DNA of 64,000 nucleotides from Prado023 sp963706885 (lineage in GTDB: Bacteria; Actinomycetota; Actinomycetes; S36-B12; CAIYMF01): NCBI GenBank assembly GCA_963706885.1, contig CAVPNX010000025.1, positions 1 through 64,000 on the forward strand, in the 5' to 3' direction. Below, in pieces: positions 36,869-45,350 of the stretch. Each line of letters begins with the position of its first letter. Positions within the stretch are counted from its first letter, which is position 1. Under the pieces are notes generated by a model, which worked only from the letters and a program-made list of their open reading frames with translations, did no database searches and was not told the origin of the DNA. The position numbers were made by a program, and so were the translations under genes.

Positions 36869-38160
36869 CGGCCTGTCCCTCCATAGACGACGGCCTCGCC
36901 GTCGGCGTCCAACCCGAAGGCTGTGTGCAGCGCCCTGACCGCCGTCGTGGCGGCATCCTGGCTGGTCACGACCGAGATCCGGATCTCGGAGGTGGTGATC
37001 ATCGTGATGTTGATGCCGGCATCGGCCATCGCCTTGAAGAAGGTTGCCGAGACCCCCGGGTGCGAGCGCATCCCGGCCCCGATGAGCGAGACCTTCGCGA
37101 TGCCCTCGTCGGAGGCGAGGTCCTCGTACCCGATGACCTCCTGCTGCGCGTGCAGTGCGTCCAGGGCGGCCTGGCGTGAGGCCACCGGGCAGGTGAAGGT
37201 CACGTCCGTGCGGCCGGACTCCCCGAGGGACACGTTCTGGACGATCATGTCGACGTTCACCCCGGCGTCGGCCACGGCCTGGAAGATCGCCGCAGCCTCA
37301 CCGGGGCGGTCGGGGACCCCGACCACTGTGATCTTGCAGTCGTTGAGGTCGTGGGCGACGCCCGCGATGATCGGTTGCTCCACAGTCGCCCCTTCGGCGG
37401 GTTGGGCCGCTGCAGGCAGCGGGTCGGTCTCATTCAGCACCCAGGTGCCCTCGCGGTCGGAGAAGGAGGACCGCACATGGATCGGCATGCTGGCCCGGCG
37501 TGCGTACTCCACGCAGCGCAGGTGCAGGACCTTCGCACCCGCGGCGGCCAGCTCCAGCATCTCCGCGTAGCTGATCCGGGGCACCTGTCGGGCCGTCGGG
37601 ACAACGCGAGGGTCGGCCGAGAACACCCCGTCGACGTCGGTGTAGATCTCGCAGACATCGGCGTCCAGCGCGACCGCCAGGGCCACCGCGGTGGTGTCCG
37701 AGCCGCCCCGGCCGAGGGTCGTGATGTCCTTGCTGTCGTAGGACACGCCCTGGAACCCGGCCACGATCGGGATCGCCCCATCGGTGATCGCGTGCCGGAT
37801 CCGGCCCGGGGTCACGTCGATGATGCGGGCCGCACCATGGGCGGAGTCGGTGATCAGCCCCGCCTGGGAGCCGGTGTACGAGCGACCCTCCTCACCCAGG
37901 TCGTGGATGGCCATCGCCAGGACCGCCATGGAGATGCGCTCCCCTGCGGTCAGCAGCATGTCGAGCTCACGGCCCGGCGGGTTCGGGCTGACCTGGTTGG
38001 CAAGGTCCAGCAGTTCATCGGTGGAGTCACCCATGGCCGAGACAACAACCACCACGTCGTTGCCGGCCCGCTTGGTCTGCACGATCCGCGCGGCCACCCG
38101 TTGCACACTGGGGGCATCGGCCACGGAGGATCCCCCGTACTTCTGGACGATCAGGGCCAT
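36865..38160 (-). CDS. lysC: Aspartokinase
   Basis: A 431-residue kinase for the first step of the aspartate pathway. KYGGSSVADAPSVQ at the N-terminus binds ATP, GRGGSDTTAVALA near residue 145 is the conserved loop, and two ACT domains for feedback control start near 265 (ITVVGVPDRPGEAAAIF) and 345 (KVSLIGAGMRSHPGVS). ATG 38160 is preceded by GGGAG. A TAGAAT -10 box lies at 38206-38211 on the minus strand, giving a leader of about 45 nt. Confidence 0.97.
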   Translation of the reverse strand: MALIVQKYGGSSVADAPSVQRVAARIVQTKRAGNDVVVVVSAMGDSTDELLDLANQVSPNPPGRELDMLLTAGERISMAVLAMAIHDLGEEGRSYTGSQAGLITDSAHGAARIIDVTPGRIRHAITDGAIPIVAGFQGVSYDSKDITTLGRGGSDTTAVALAVALDADVCEIYTDVDGVFSADPRVVPTARQVPRISYAEMLELAAAGAKVLHLRCVEYARRASMPIHVRSSFSDREGTWVLNETDPLPAAAQPAEGATVEQPIIAGVAHDLNDCKITVVGVPDRPGEAAAIFQAVADAGVNVDMIVQNVSLGESGRTDVTFTCPVASRQAALDALHAQQEVIGYEDLASDEGIAKVSLIGAGMRSHPGVSATFFKAMADAGINITMITTSEIRISVVTSQDAATTAVRALHTAFGLDADGEAVVYGGTGR

Positions 38161-38205
38161 GCTGGCGAGCTCCCGGGTGTGGTCGTCGGTGTTCCGATGC
38201 CCGAT

Positions 38206-38211
38206 TCTAGG
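38206..38211 (-). promoter_or_regulatory. -10 box of the lysC-asd operon
   Basis: TAGAAT on the minus strand, about 45 nt before ATG 38160. A -35 is not distinct. Confidence 0.5.
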
Positions 38212-38295
38212 GGGTAGCAGCCCAGGGCGGCCCAGGCCGTGCACGTCGCGCTCCCTCCATCCCGGTGAGCGGGGCGCGCCGGATCCGTCGGCCCG

Positions 38296-38898
38296 CTACC
38301 CGTCGGAGTCCTGCCCCACCTCGAGCGGGGCGCCGCTGCGCACGTGCGAGACGAGGGACCGCAGCGCCCGCAGCGCCATGGCCCCGGAGTCGCCCCAGGA
38401 GCTCAGGTAGGTCGTCTGCCACCACCACAGGGCCTCCAGGGTGCGCCCGGCCGTGTGGTGGGCCAGTCCGTGCAGGAGGTCGGAGACGATGGCGGAGATG
38501 TCATCGGAGAGCCGGCCGGGGACCAGCTCCGGACTGGCGTACGGATCGAAGACCTCCACGTAGGAGTCGATCGGGGCCAGCCGCTCGGCCAGGGCGGCCC
38601 GCAGGCGGTCGACGTCGGGCTCCACCCCGGCATCCGGCTCGAAGCGGCCCTCGGGCACGACGTCGTCGATCGCACCGAGGCGGGCACCCATGGCCAGGAC
38701 GTCGGAGACCTCCAGGAGCAGGATCGCGATCGCGTGCTCCTCGCCGATCCCGGCCGCCACCGCCTCCGCGGCCTGCACGAACCTGGCCGAGGCCTCGGCC
38801 AGGCCGTCGGCCAGGGTGGCCAGGTCCGCCTCGATCGGTGTGGCCGGTGTGGTGAGCACCGCCATCGCACCCTCCATGGGGGCGTCATCGACAGTCAT
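38296..38898 (-). CDS. DUF5063 protein linked to recR
   Basis: A 200-residue soluble protein. Recognisable blocks are LLLEVSDVLAMGARLGAIDDVVP near residue 60 and SDDISAIVSDLLHGLAHH near 130, then ALWWWQTTYLSSWGDSGAMALRAL near 155, the hallmark of DUF5063. ATG 38898 overlaps the recR stop (ATGA). The constant pairing with recR suggests a repair-related role, but no activity is known. Confidence 0.85.
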   Translation of the reverse strand: MTVDDAPMEGAMAVLTTPATPIEADLATLADGLAEASARFVQAAEAVAAGIGEEHAIAILLLEVSDVLAMGARLGAIDDVVPEGRFEPDAGVEPDVDRLRAALAERLAPIDSYVEVFDPYASPELVPGRLSDDISAIVSDLLHGLAHHTAGRTLEALWWWQTTYLSSWGDSGAMALRALRSLVSHVRSGAPLEVGQDSDG

Positions 38899-39500
38899 GC
38901 CTGCGCTCCGATCCGTCGTCGTCCCTCGAACGCCCGCCCGAGGGTGACCTCATCGGCGAACTCGAGGTCCCCTCCCACGGGCAGTCCACTGGCCAACCGT
39001 GACACGACCAGACCCAGCGGACCCATCAGGCGCGCCAGGTAGGTCGCCGTGGCCTCCCCCTCCAGGTTGGGGTCGGTGGCCAGGATCACCTCAACCACCG
39101 AGCCGTCGGCCAGCCGCGCCATCAGCTCGCGGATCCGCAGGTCATCGGGGCCCACCCCCTCCATCGGGCTGATCGCCCCGCCGAGGACGTGGTACCGGCC
39201 CCGGAACTCACGCGTCCGCTCGATGGCCACAACGTCCTTGCTCTCCTCGACGACGCACAGCAGCGAGGGGTCCCGGCGGGGGTCCCGGCAGATCGCACAC
39301 AACTGCTCCTGGGCGACGTTGCCGCAGATCTCGCAGAACTTGACCTTCTCGCGCAACGTCAGCAGTGCCTCGGCGAGGTCGGACACCTCCTGGGGATCGG
39401 CCTTGAGCAGGTGGAAGGCGATGCGTTGGGCGCCCTTGGGCCCGATCCCCGGCAGCCGGCTGAGACCGTCGATGACGTCCTGGATGATGCCCTCGTACAT
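38895..39500 (-). CDS. recR: Recombination mediator RecR
   Basis: A 201-residue protein that with RecF and RecO loads RecA on gapped DNA. The helix-hairpin-helix is LSRLPGIGPKGAQR near residue 15, the Cys4 zinc finger CEICGNVAQEQLCAIC near 57, and the Toprim domain runs from CVVEESKDVVAIE near 82, followed by the Walker-B-like LATDPNLEGEATATYL near 145. ATG 39500 starts 9 nt after the dnaX stop with GGGGCTGGG upstream. The order dnaX-recR is common in bacteria. Confidence 0.97.
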   Translation of the reverse strand: MYEGIIQDVIDGLSRLPGIGPKGAQRIAFHLLKADPQEVSDLAEALLTLREKVKFCEICGNVAQEQLCAICRDPRRDPSLLCVVEESKDVVAIERTREFRGRYHVLGGAISPMEGVGPDDLRIRELMARLADGSVVEVILATDPNLEGEATATYLARLMGPLGLVVSRLASGLPVGGDLEFADEVTLGRAFEGRRRIGAQA

Positions 39501-39509
39501 GCCCAGCCC

Positions 39510-41654
39510 CTAGGAGTGGTCGATCTCGCCGATGGGCCGGGCGCCGAGCTCCCGGGTGATCAGGGCCAGTCCGTTCGCACCACCGGTCTCCAGGTCCGGG
39601 TCGTCAGGACTGGGCTCGTCGGACACCTCGACCTGTGCCGGGCCGGAGCCAGCATCCCGGACCACGTCGGCCGGGCGGGCCACCGGCGCGCGGTCGGGCG
39701 AGGTGGCACCGGCAGCCGGCCCGAGCCCGTTCGCGGTGTCCGGCGTGGGCGTCCCGGTGCCGGAGGTGCCCTCGGGCGGCCGAGCCGGCTCGGGGTCGTG
39801 CAGGACGTCGATGGTGACATCCAGGGCAAGGACGTCGAGCAGGGCCTGGCGCAACCGCTCGTCATGACCGCGCTGGGCGATGGCGCGCACGTTCCCCGGC
39901 TCGCCGACCGCGACGGCGAGGACCCCGTTCGTGCAGGAGACCGGGGTGGCGGCGTGGAAGGCCGTCCAGGCGACCCGGCTCGAGGCCGCCAGCCGCTGGA
40001 GGATCGCCGGCCACGCCTGGCGCACCCGGGCGATCGCGGAGTCATCCCCCGGAGCGCCCCCGGCGGGCTCGATCGAGGGTGGTGGCGACAGCTCCGGCGG
40101 CATCGGTTCCGCTCCGGAGGTGGGCACTGTCGGCTCCGGCGTCGCCGGGTTCGAGGCTGGGGCCACCGGGGCGGGTGGCGCTCCATCCCTGGTGGGTGCG
40201 TCGTCCGCGGCGGCAGGGGCCGGCGGCTCCCCGACTGACCCCTCGCCGTCCGAAGCGGTGGGTGCGACCACAGCCGACGACGGGGCGTCACGGCGCAGCT
40301 CGGGGCGGCGGGGTGGGGTGCTCGGTCCCCCCGATGTCGGCGCGGGCCGGGGCGGCGGTGTGGAGGCGACCGCACGCGGACTCGTGGGTCCGCCGGCGTC
40401 GGGCCCGACAGGCAGCGGGGCATCGGGGGCCGCGGATGCCGACGGACCTCGCTGCGACTGCGCCGCTGCGCTGGTCCGCCCGCCCGGGTCGGCGGGGACG
40501 CCCATCCGCTCCAGGCGGTCCAGTCGGGCCAGGACCGAGCCGAGGTCGTCCCCCTGGTCGGGCAGGGCCAGCCGGGCGCAGAGCAGCTCGAGCTGCAGCC
40601 GCGGGGCGGTGGCGCCCTTGATCTGGCCGAGGCCGACGCTGACCAGGTCGGCGGCCCGGGACAGCTCGGCCAGTCCCAGGGACTGGGCCTGGGCCACCAT
40701 CCGCTGGCCCTCGTCGTCCGGTACGTCGATCAGGCCCTTGGTGAGGGCCTCGTGGTCGGCGCGCAGGACGATCAGGTCGCGCAGCCTGTCCAGGATGTCG
40801 GTGACGAACCGGCGGGGATCGTGGCCCGCGGAGATGACCACGTCCACGATGCCGAACATGTCAGCGGCCGACCCCGCCGACAGTGCGGCGACGAACTCGT
40901 CGATCAGGCTGGTGTCGGTCAGGCCCAGGGCGGAGACGGCATCGGAATAGGTCAGGCCCTGCGGACCGGCCCCCGCGAGCAGCTGACCCAGGACCGAGAG
41001 GCTGTCGCGGACACTGCCCGCACCGGCTCGCGCGACGACCGCCAGGGCCGGGGCCTCGGCGGCCACGCCCTCCGAGCGGCAGACCGAGCCGAGGTGGTCG
41101 GCCAGGGTCCGGGCCGGCACGAGCCGGAAGCCGTAGTGGAACGTCCGTGAACGGATGGTGGGGATGATCTTGTCCGGCTCGGTCGTGGCGAAGATGAAGC
41201 GCAGGTGCGGGGGAGGCTCCTCGACAAGCTTGAGCAGGGCGTTGGCCGCCTCGTTGGTCAGCTGGTGGGCCTCATCGATGATGTAGATCTTGTACCGGCT
41301 CGCAGCCGGTGCGTAGATGGCCTTCTCCCGCAGGTCGCGGGCGTCGTCGATCCCGCGGTGGGTGGCGGCGTCGAGCTCGACGACGTCCATCGAGCCGGGC
41401 CCGTTCGGGGCCAGCTCGACACAGCTGCGGCACTGCCCGCAGGGTTCGGCCCGGGGGCCCAGCTCGCAGTTCAGCGACCGGGCCAGGATCCGCGCCGTTG
41501 AGGTCTTGCCACACCCCCGGGGCCCGGAGAACAGGTAGGCGTGGTGGGTCCGGCCCGACTCGAGGGCGCGGGCCAGCGGCTCGGTCACGTGCTCCTGGCC
41601 GATCACCTCGGCCAGCGAGCCCGGCCGATAGGTCCGGTAGAGCGCCAGTGCCAC
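39510..41654 (-). CDS. dnaX: DNA polymerase III subunit gamma/tau
   Basis: A 714-residue clamp-loader ATPase. GPRGCGKTSTARILARSL near residue 45 is Walker A, CGQCRSC near 75 part of the zinc module, IIDEAHQL near 125 Walker B, and TIRSRTFHY near 165 the sensor. From about residue 380 a 170-residue Pro/Ala/Gly-rich linker leads to the tau-specific C-terminus. GTG 41654 is chosen because VALALYRTYRPG is the conserved beginning and TAGGGT lies 7 nt upstream. No slippery A-run is present, so one product is expected. Confidence 0.96.
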   Translation of the reverse strand: MALALYRTYRPGSLAEVIGQEHVTEPLARALESGRTHHAYLFSGPRGCGKTSTARILARSLNCELGPRAEPCGQCRSCVELAPNGPGSMDVVELDAATHRGIDDARDLREKAIYAPAASRYKIYIIDEAHQLTNEAANALLKLVEEPPPHLRFIFATTEPDKIIPTIRSRTFHYGFRLVPARTLADHLGSVCRSEGVAAEAPALAVVARAGAGSVRDSLSVLGQLLAGAGPQGLTYSDAVSALGLTDTSLIDEFVAALSAGSAADMFGIVDVVISAGHDPRRFVTDILDRLRDLIVLRADHEALTKGLIDVPDDEGQRMVAQAQSLGLAELSRAADLVSVGLGQIKGATAPRLQLELLCARLALPDQGDDLGSVLARLDRLERMGVPADPGGRTSAAAQSQRGPSASAAPDAPLPVGPDAGGPTSPRAVASTPPPRPAPTSGGPSTPPRRPELRRDAPSSAVVAPTASDGEGSVGEPPAPAAADDAPTRDGAPPAPVAPASNPATPEPTVPTSGAEPMPPELSPPPSIEPAGGAPGDDSAIARVRQAWPAILQRLAASSRVAWTAFHAATPVSCTNGVLAVAVGEPGNVRAIAQRGHDERLRQALLDVLALDVTIDVLHDPEPARPPEGTSGTGTPTPDTANGLGPAAGATSPDRAPVARPADVVRDAGSGPAQVEVSDEPSPDDPDLETGGANGLALITRELGARPIGEIDHS

Positions 41655-41661
41655 GTCGCCC

Positions 41662-41667
41662 ACCCTA
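41662..41667 (-). promoter_or_regulatory. Leaderless -10 box of dnaX
   Basis: TAGGGT on the minus strand, 7 nt before GTG 41654. Confidence 0.6.
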
Positions 41668-41684
41668 ACGCTGCCTGCCGACAA

Positions 41685-41718
41685 CAGGGGTCCGGTCCCG
41701 CACAGGGCCGGACCCCTG
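41685..41718. promoter_or_regulatory. Inverted repeat between dnaX and the LmeA-like gene
   Basis: Perfect 11-bp arms CAGGGGTCCGG (41685-41695) and CCGGACCCCTG (41708-41718) with a 12-nt centre. The left arm covers the -35 position of the dnaX promoter. It could be an operator; its place between divergent starts speaks against a terminator. Confidence 0.5.
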
Positions 41719-41780
41719 ACGATCGAGCCCGCCCCGCCGGCGCCACTGCGCTCCCACCGGCACGGTGGTGGGACCCTGAC

Positions 41781-42455
41781 GTGGTGAAGAACTTCCTCCT
41801 CGGAGTCGGCGCGACCCTCGCGGTCCTCGGCCTCGGCCTCGCCCTGCTGGTCCTGTCCCTGGACTCCGGTGCCCCTGGCGGCGCTGGGCCGACGGACCCA
41901 CCTGCTCCGACCCCGGTGGCGAACGGGGCCCCGCCCCCGAGCGACCTGGCCGCGGATGAGACATGGCTGGGTGCCGTCGAGCTGCGCAGCCAGGACGTGG
42001 TCTCAGCCAAGGGCGACCTGGTCGACGTCGTCGCCACCGGCTCGGGAGTGCGGTTCGCGCCGGACGGGCTGAGCGCACAACAGCTCGACATCGATGCGAC
42101 GATCCCGTTCGACACCGTCGCCGAGCAGGTCGGCCCGGATGTCACGGTCTACGACGCCGGCAACGGCAGGACCGGCGTCCAGCGGCAGGTCAGCATCCTG
42201 GGGCAGGACATCACCCTCACGGCCACCGGCACCGTGAGCGCCGACGGCGGCCAACTGCTCATCGAGCCGGAGACCGTCGACCTCGGCGGGCCGGGGTTCC
42301 TCAACGCCGCTGCCAGCACGCTCGCCCGCAACCTTGCCACCATCCGCCAGGACGTGGCCGGAGTGCCGGAGGGGATGACCCTCACCGCGATCGAGGTGAC
42401 TGCCGAGGGCTTCGACGCCCAGCTCAACGGCACGGACGTGGTCATCGGCCGCTGA
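41781..42455 (+). CDS. LmeA-like phospholipid-binding protein (DUF2993)
   Basis: A 224-residue exported protein with one N-terminal membrane helix (FLLGVGATLAVLGLGLALLVLSL), a Pro-rich spacer, then a beta-rich domain. Repeated motifs such as VVATGSGVRFAPDG, ITLTATGTVSADGGQLLIEP and MTLTAIEVTAEGFDAQLNG are typical of the tubular DUF2993 lipid-binding fold. GTG 41781 or 41784 starts the hydrophobic helix. In mycobacteria LmeA supports lipomannan elongation; here only an envelope lipid role is inferred. Confidence 0.78.
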   Translation: MVKNFLLGVGATLAVLGLGLALLVLSLDSGAPGGAGPTDPPAPTPVANGAPPPSDLAADETWLGAVELRSQDVVSAKGDLVDVVATGSGVRFAPDGLSAQQLDIDATIPFDTVAEQVGPDVTVYDAGNGRTGVQRQVSILGQDITLTATGTVSADGGQLLIEPETVDLGGPGFLNAAASTLARNLATIRQDVAGVPEGMTLTAIEVTAEGFDAQLNGTDVVIGR

Positions 42456-42486
42456 GCCGCGACCATCGGGGCATCCACTATCCCCA

Positions 42487-42528
42487 AGTCATCCCCACCT
42501 GGGGATAACTCACACCGGTGTAACTACG
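42487..42528. other. DnaA-box-like plus palindrome element, copy 1
   Basis: In the convergent gap between the LmeA-like gene and ferritin. TCCCCA-CC-TGGGGA (42492-42505) contains TTATCCCCA on the minus strand (one base from the DnaA box), followed by the palindrome ACACCGGTGT (42512-42521). Confidence 0.5.
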
Positions 42529-42555
42529 CGCGTGGAACTCGGCCGGACGTCCGGT

Positions 42556-43083
42556 CTACAGGGCCCCGCCGGCTGCCGAGGGCGCTGTCGGGTCGGCACC
42601 CTCACTCGCCCCCGCCTCGCGCGCCAGGTAGTCCTCGAGGAGCATGACGTTGTCGCCCACGCGGCGGCCGACCTGCAGCAGCGTGGAGATCGAGGCGACC
42701 TCCTCGACCTGCTCCTTGAGGAACCAGTGCATGAACTGCTCGCCGAGGTAGTCCGACTCACTGCGGGCCAGGGCGATCAGCGCCTCGAACTGGGAGGTGA
42801 CCAGCCGCTCCTGGGCCAGGGCCAACTCGAGCGGCTCGACCACCGACGCGAAGTCGTTGCGCACCGCGGGAACGCCGGGGATCACCACGTCGGCCTCCCG
42901 GTCCATCAGGTACTGCACGATCATCATCGCGTGGTTGCGCTCCTCGACGGCCTGGGCGTAGAAGTGCGCAGCGAGCTGCGGCAGCGCCTGCTGGTCGTAC
43001 CAGACCGCGATGGCGACGTACTGCTGGGACGCGAAGAACTCGTGGCCGATCTGCTCGGTGAGCAGGTCGTGGACGGGGCTCAT
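42556..43083 (-). CDS. Ferritin
   Basis: A 175-residue four-helix iron-storage subunit. Ferroxidase ligands are visible: EFFASQQYVAIAVWYD near residue 13, EERNHAMMIVQYLMDREADV near 47, and EALIALARSESDYLGEQFMHWFLKEQVEE near 100. There is no haem-binding Met of bacterioferritin in the usual place, so a BfrB-type ferritin is favoured. ATG 43083 follows GAGGAG by 7 nt. The C-terminal tail (SEGADPTAPSAAGGAL) is disordered in character. Confidence 0.93.
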   Translation of the reverse strand: MSPVHDLLTEQIGHEFFASQQYVAIAVWYDQQALPQLAAHFYAQAVEERNHAMMIVQYLMDREADVVIPGVPAVRNDFASVVEPLELALAQERLVTSQFEALIALARSESDYLGEQFMHWFLKEQVEEVASISTLLQVGRRVGDNVMLLEDYLAREAGASEGADPTAPSAAGGAL

Positions 43084-43189
43084 GCGGGACTCCTCGAGCA
43101 TCGACGGGGTGATGGCCGTGGGGCGCACGCCATCACCTCCTGACCCTACGCGGCCGCCGGACGCGGCGCATGCGCTGGGCCGCGCAGTG

Positions 43190-43249
43190 CCCCGGACGCA
43201 CAACGACCCGGACCCTCGGGGGGCCCGGGTCGTTGCGCGCACTCCGGGG
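43190..43249 (-). terminator. Hairpin downstream of tRNA-Ser
   Basis: CCCCGGA at the outer end and CAACGACCCGG with CCGGGTCGTTG inside form a long stem-loop about 28 nt beyond the tRNA 3' end. It lacks the repeat module seen after tRNA-Pro and tRNA-Ala. Confidence 0.7.
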
Positions 43250-43277
43250 CGCTCGAACCGGTGCGGCCGGCTCAGGC

Positions 43278-43368
43278 TGGCGGTGGCGGTGGGATTCGAA
43301 CCCACGGTGGGCTCATCACCCACACACGATTTCGAGTCGTGCTCCTTTGGCCGCTCGGACACGCCACC
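43278..43368 (-). tRNA. tRNA-Ser (anticodon CGA), CCA encoded
   Basis: A class II tRNA: acceptor GGTGGCG with CGCCACC, anticodon loop CTCGAAA, a long variable arm, T-arm GTGGGTTCGAATCCCAC, discriminator G, and an encoded CCA at 43278-43280. Confidence 0.97.
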
Positions 43369-43415
43369 GCGCAGGATTCTACGGGCGGTGGGTCCGCGCG
43401 GGGAAATCGCACTCG

Positions 43416-43421
43416 TACCCT
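43416..43421 (+). promoter_or_regulatory. Leaderless -10 box of the TrmH-family gene
   Basis: TACCCT, 7 nt before GTG 43429. Confidence 0.55.
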
Positions 43422-43428
43422 TGGCCCC

Positions 43429-44041
43429 GTGCCCGTCGGACCCCACCCCCAGCCCTGGCCCGACGATCCCCGGCTGGACCCGGAGCTGCTGGCCCACGGG
43501 GACGCCCGCAACGTGGTGGACGCCTACCGGTACTGGACGGTGGCGGCGATCGTGGCCGACCTCGACACGCGGCGCTCCCCGCTGCACGTGGCGATCGAGA
43601 ACATCGAGCACGACCTGAACATCGGCTCGATCGTGCGCACCGCGAATGCGTTCAACGTGGCCGGGGTCCACGTCGTGGGCCGGCGCCGCTGGAACCGGCG
43701 GGGGGCGATGGTCACCGACGCCTACCTGGAGCATCACCCACCATCCCGACCCCGCTGACCTGGTGGCGTGGGCGCGCAGTGCCGGGCTGCCGATCCTGGC
43801 GATCGACGTGGTGCCCGGGGCCATCCCCCTCGACGAGTTCGCCATGCCGGGGGGATGTGTCCTGCTCTTCGGCCAGGAGGGCCCGGGCCTGAGCCCCGAG
43901 GCACTGGCAGCGGCCGATGCTGTGCTGTCGATCCCCCAGTACGGATCCACCCGATCCATCAACGTGGCGGCCGCGGCGGCCATCGCGATGCACACGTGGG
44001 CACGCACGCATCTGGGTCCGGGGGCCCACGAGGCACGGTAG
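43429..44041 (+). CDS. TrmH/SpoU-family RNA 2'-O-methyltransferase, one frameshift
   Basis: About 203 residues. The SPOUT-knot motifs are IENIEHDLNIGSIVRTANAFNVAGVH near residue 50, CVLLFGQEGPGLSPEAL near 145 and IPQYGSTRSINVAAAAAIA near 170. The frame moves near 43730: reading on gives YLEHHPPSRPR and a stop, whereas a one-base correction gives ITHHPDPADLVAWARSAG. GTG 43429 agrees with the upstream TACCCT. The target is probably a tRNA or rRNA ribose, unspecified. Confidence 0.88.
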
Positions 44042-44044
44042 CCT
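44039..44044 (+). promoter_or_regulatory. Leaderless -10 box of the DedA gene
   Basis: TAGCCT includes the TAG stop of the preceding gene and ends 6 nt before GTG 44051. Confidence 0.55.
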
Positions 44045-44050
44045 TGTGGG

Positions 44051-44749
44051 GTGAGCCTGAGCCTGTCCGTCGCATCGGCGGTGCCCGCGATCGTCACCAC
44101 GCTGGGCCCGGAGTGGCTCGATCCGCAGAACCTCGACCGGTTCGGCAGTGCGGCCTTCTGGATCGCCCTGGGGATCATCTTCGCCGAGTGCGGACTGCTC
44201 ATCGGCTTCTTCCTCCCGGGCGACTCCCTGCTGTTCATGGTGGGCCTGTTCATCGCCAGCGGCGTCATCGACATGCCCATCCAGGTGGCCTGCCTGCTGC
44301 TGTCCATGGCCGCCGTCGCCGGGAACTTGACCGGGTACTGGATCGGCTACCGCGCGGGGCCACCGCTGTTCAACCGCCCGGACTCGCGGTTGTTCCGCCA
44401 GGAGTACGTGGACAAGACCCACGCCTTCTTCGACAAGTACGGCTCGCGGGCGATCGTGCTGGCCCGGTTCGTGCCGATCGTGCGCACGTTCATCACGGCC
44501 ATGGCCGGCGTCGGGCGGATGGACCTGCGCACGTACCTCGTGTACTCGGCGTTCGGCGGGGTCCTGTGGGCCACGGGCGTCACCCTCCTGGGCTACTACC
44601 TGGGCAACATCCCCTTCGTGAAGGACCACATCGAGCTCATCCTCATCGGCATCGTCGCGCTGTCGATCATCCCCATCGGCTTCGAGACCTTCCGGCACCG
44701 CCGGGAGTCCCGGACGGCGCAGGACGCCGTCGCCGATCCCGTCTCCTGA
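44051..44749 (+). CDS. DedA-family membrane protein
   Basis: A 232-residue integral membrane protein of the DedA/VTT group. GLLIGFFLPGDSLLFMVGLF near residue 50 is the conserved re-entrant motif, and ARFVPIVRTFITAMAGVGRMDLRTYL near 140 carries the functional arginines. FGGVLWATGVTLLGYYLG near 165 begins the last conserved helices. DedA proteins recycle undecaprenyl phosphate or other lipids and affect proton homeostasis. GTG 44051 is 9 nt after the methyltransferase stop. Confidence 0.92.
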   Translation: MSLSLSVASAVPAIVTTLGPEWLDPQNLDRFGSAAFWIALGIIFAECGLLIGFFLPGDSLLFMVGLFIASGVIDMPIQVACLLLSMAAVAGNLTGYWIGYRAGPPLFNRPDSRLFRQEYVDKTHAFFDKYGSRAIVLARFVPIVRTFITAMAGVGRMDLRTYLVYSAFGGVLWATGVTLLGYYLGNIPFVKDHIELILIGIVALSIIPIGFETFRHRRESRTAQDAVADPVS

Positions 44750-44796
44750 GGGTGGCGCCCCGCGGGTCCCTGCACCGCCACCCGCCGGCGAGGACC

Positions 44797-44802
44797 TAGG
44801 GT
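44797..44802 (+). promoter_or_regulatory. Leaderless -10 box of pyrE
   Basis: TAGGGT, 7 nt before GTG 44810; this decides between GTG 44801 and 44810. Confidence 0.6.
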
Positions 44803-44809
44803 GAATCCC

Positions 44810-45349
44810 GTGGCTGACGTGCGTGCGCAACTCCTCGACCAGATCCGCAGCAAGGCCGTCGTGCATGGCCGGGTCGTGCTCTCCTCGGGCCGCGAGGCCG
44901 ACTACTACGTGGACCTGCGTCGGGTGACCCTGGACGGACAGGCAGCCCCGCTCGTGGGCGAGGTCATGCTGGACCTGACCGAGGACCTGTCCTACGACGC
45001 AGTGGGCGGCCTGACCCTCGGTGCCGACCCGGTCGCGACCGCGATGCTGCACGCCGCGGCGGCACGCGGCCGACAGCTCGACGCCTTCGTGGTCCGCAAG
45101 GCCGAGAAGGCCCACGGCCTGCAGCGGCGGATCGAGGGCCCTGATGTGGCCGGACGCCGGGTCCTTGCGGTGGAGGACACCTCGACGACCGGAGGCTCGG
45201 TCATGACCGCCGTCGAGGCCCTGCGTGAGGCGGGTGCCGAGGTCGTGGGTGTGGCCGTCATCGTCGAGCGCGGAGCTGCACCGACAATCGCCGCGGCCGG
45301 CCTGGAGTACCGGACCGCCTACCAGTTGGCCGATCTCGGACTCGACTGA
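44810..45349 (+). CDS. pyrE: Orotate phosphoribosyltransferase
   Basis: A 179-residue enzyme converting orotate and PRPP to OMP in pyrimidine synthesis. The PRPP loop is RVLAVEDTSTTGGSVMTAVEAL near residue 115, the flexible loop VVRKAEKAHGLQRRIEG near 90, and the N-terminal LSSGREADYYVDLR is conserved. GTG 44810 is preferred to the in-frame GTG 44801, which lies inside the -10 box. The next gene starts 1 nt after the stop. Confidence 0.95.
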   Translation: MADVRAQLLDQIRSKAVVHGRVVLSSGREADYYVDLRRVTLDGQAAPLVGEVMLDLTEDLSYDAVGGLTLGADPVATAMLHAAAARGRQLDAFVVRKAEKAHGLQRRIEGPDVAGRRVLAVEDTSTTGGSVMTAVEALREAGAEVVGVAVIVERGAAPTIAAAGLEYRTAYQLADLGLD

Positions 45350-45350
45350 C

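Noticed and set aside
39510..41654. Programmed frameshift making a short gamma form of DnaX
   Set aside because: There is no A-rich slippery heptamer; the gene reads through as one long form.
41641..41780. Search for the signal-recognition-particle RNA gene (ffs) beside dnaX
   Set aside because: Its conserved GGAAG/GCA tip is not found on either strand here; the palindrome at 41685-41718 is too short and has no such tip.
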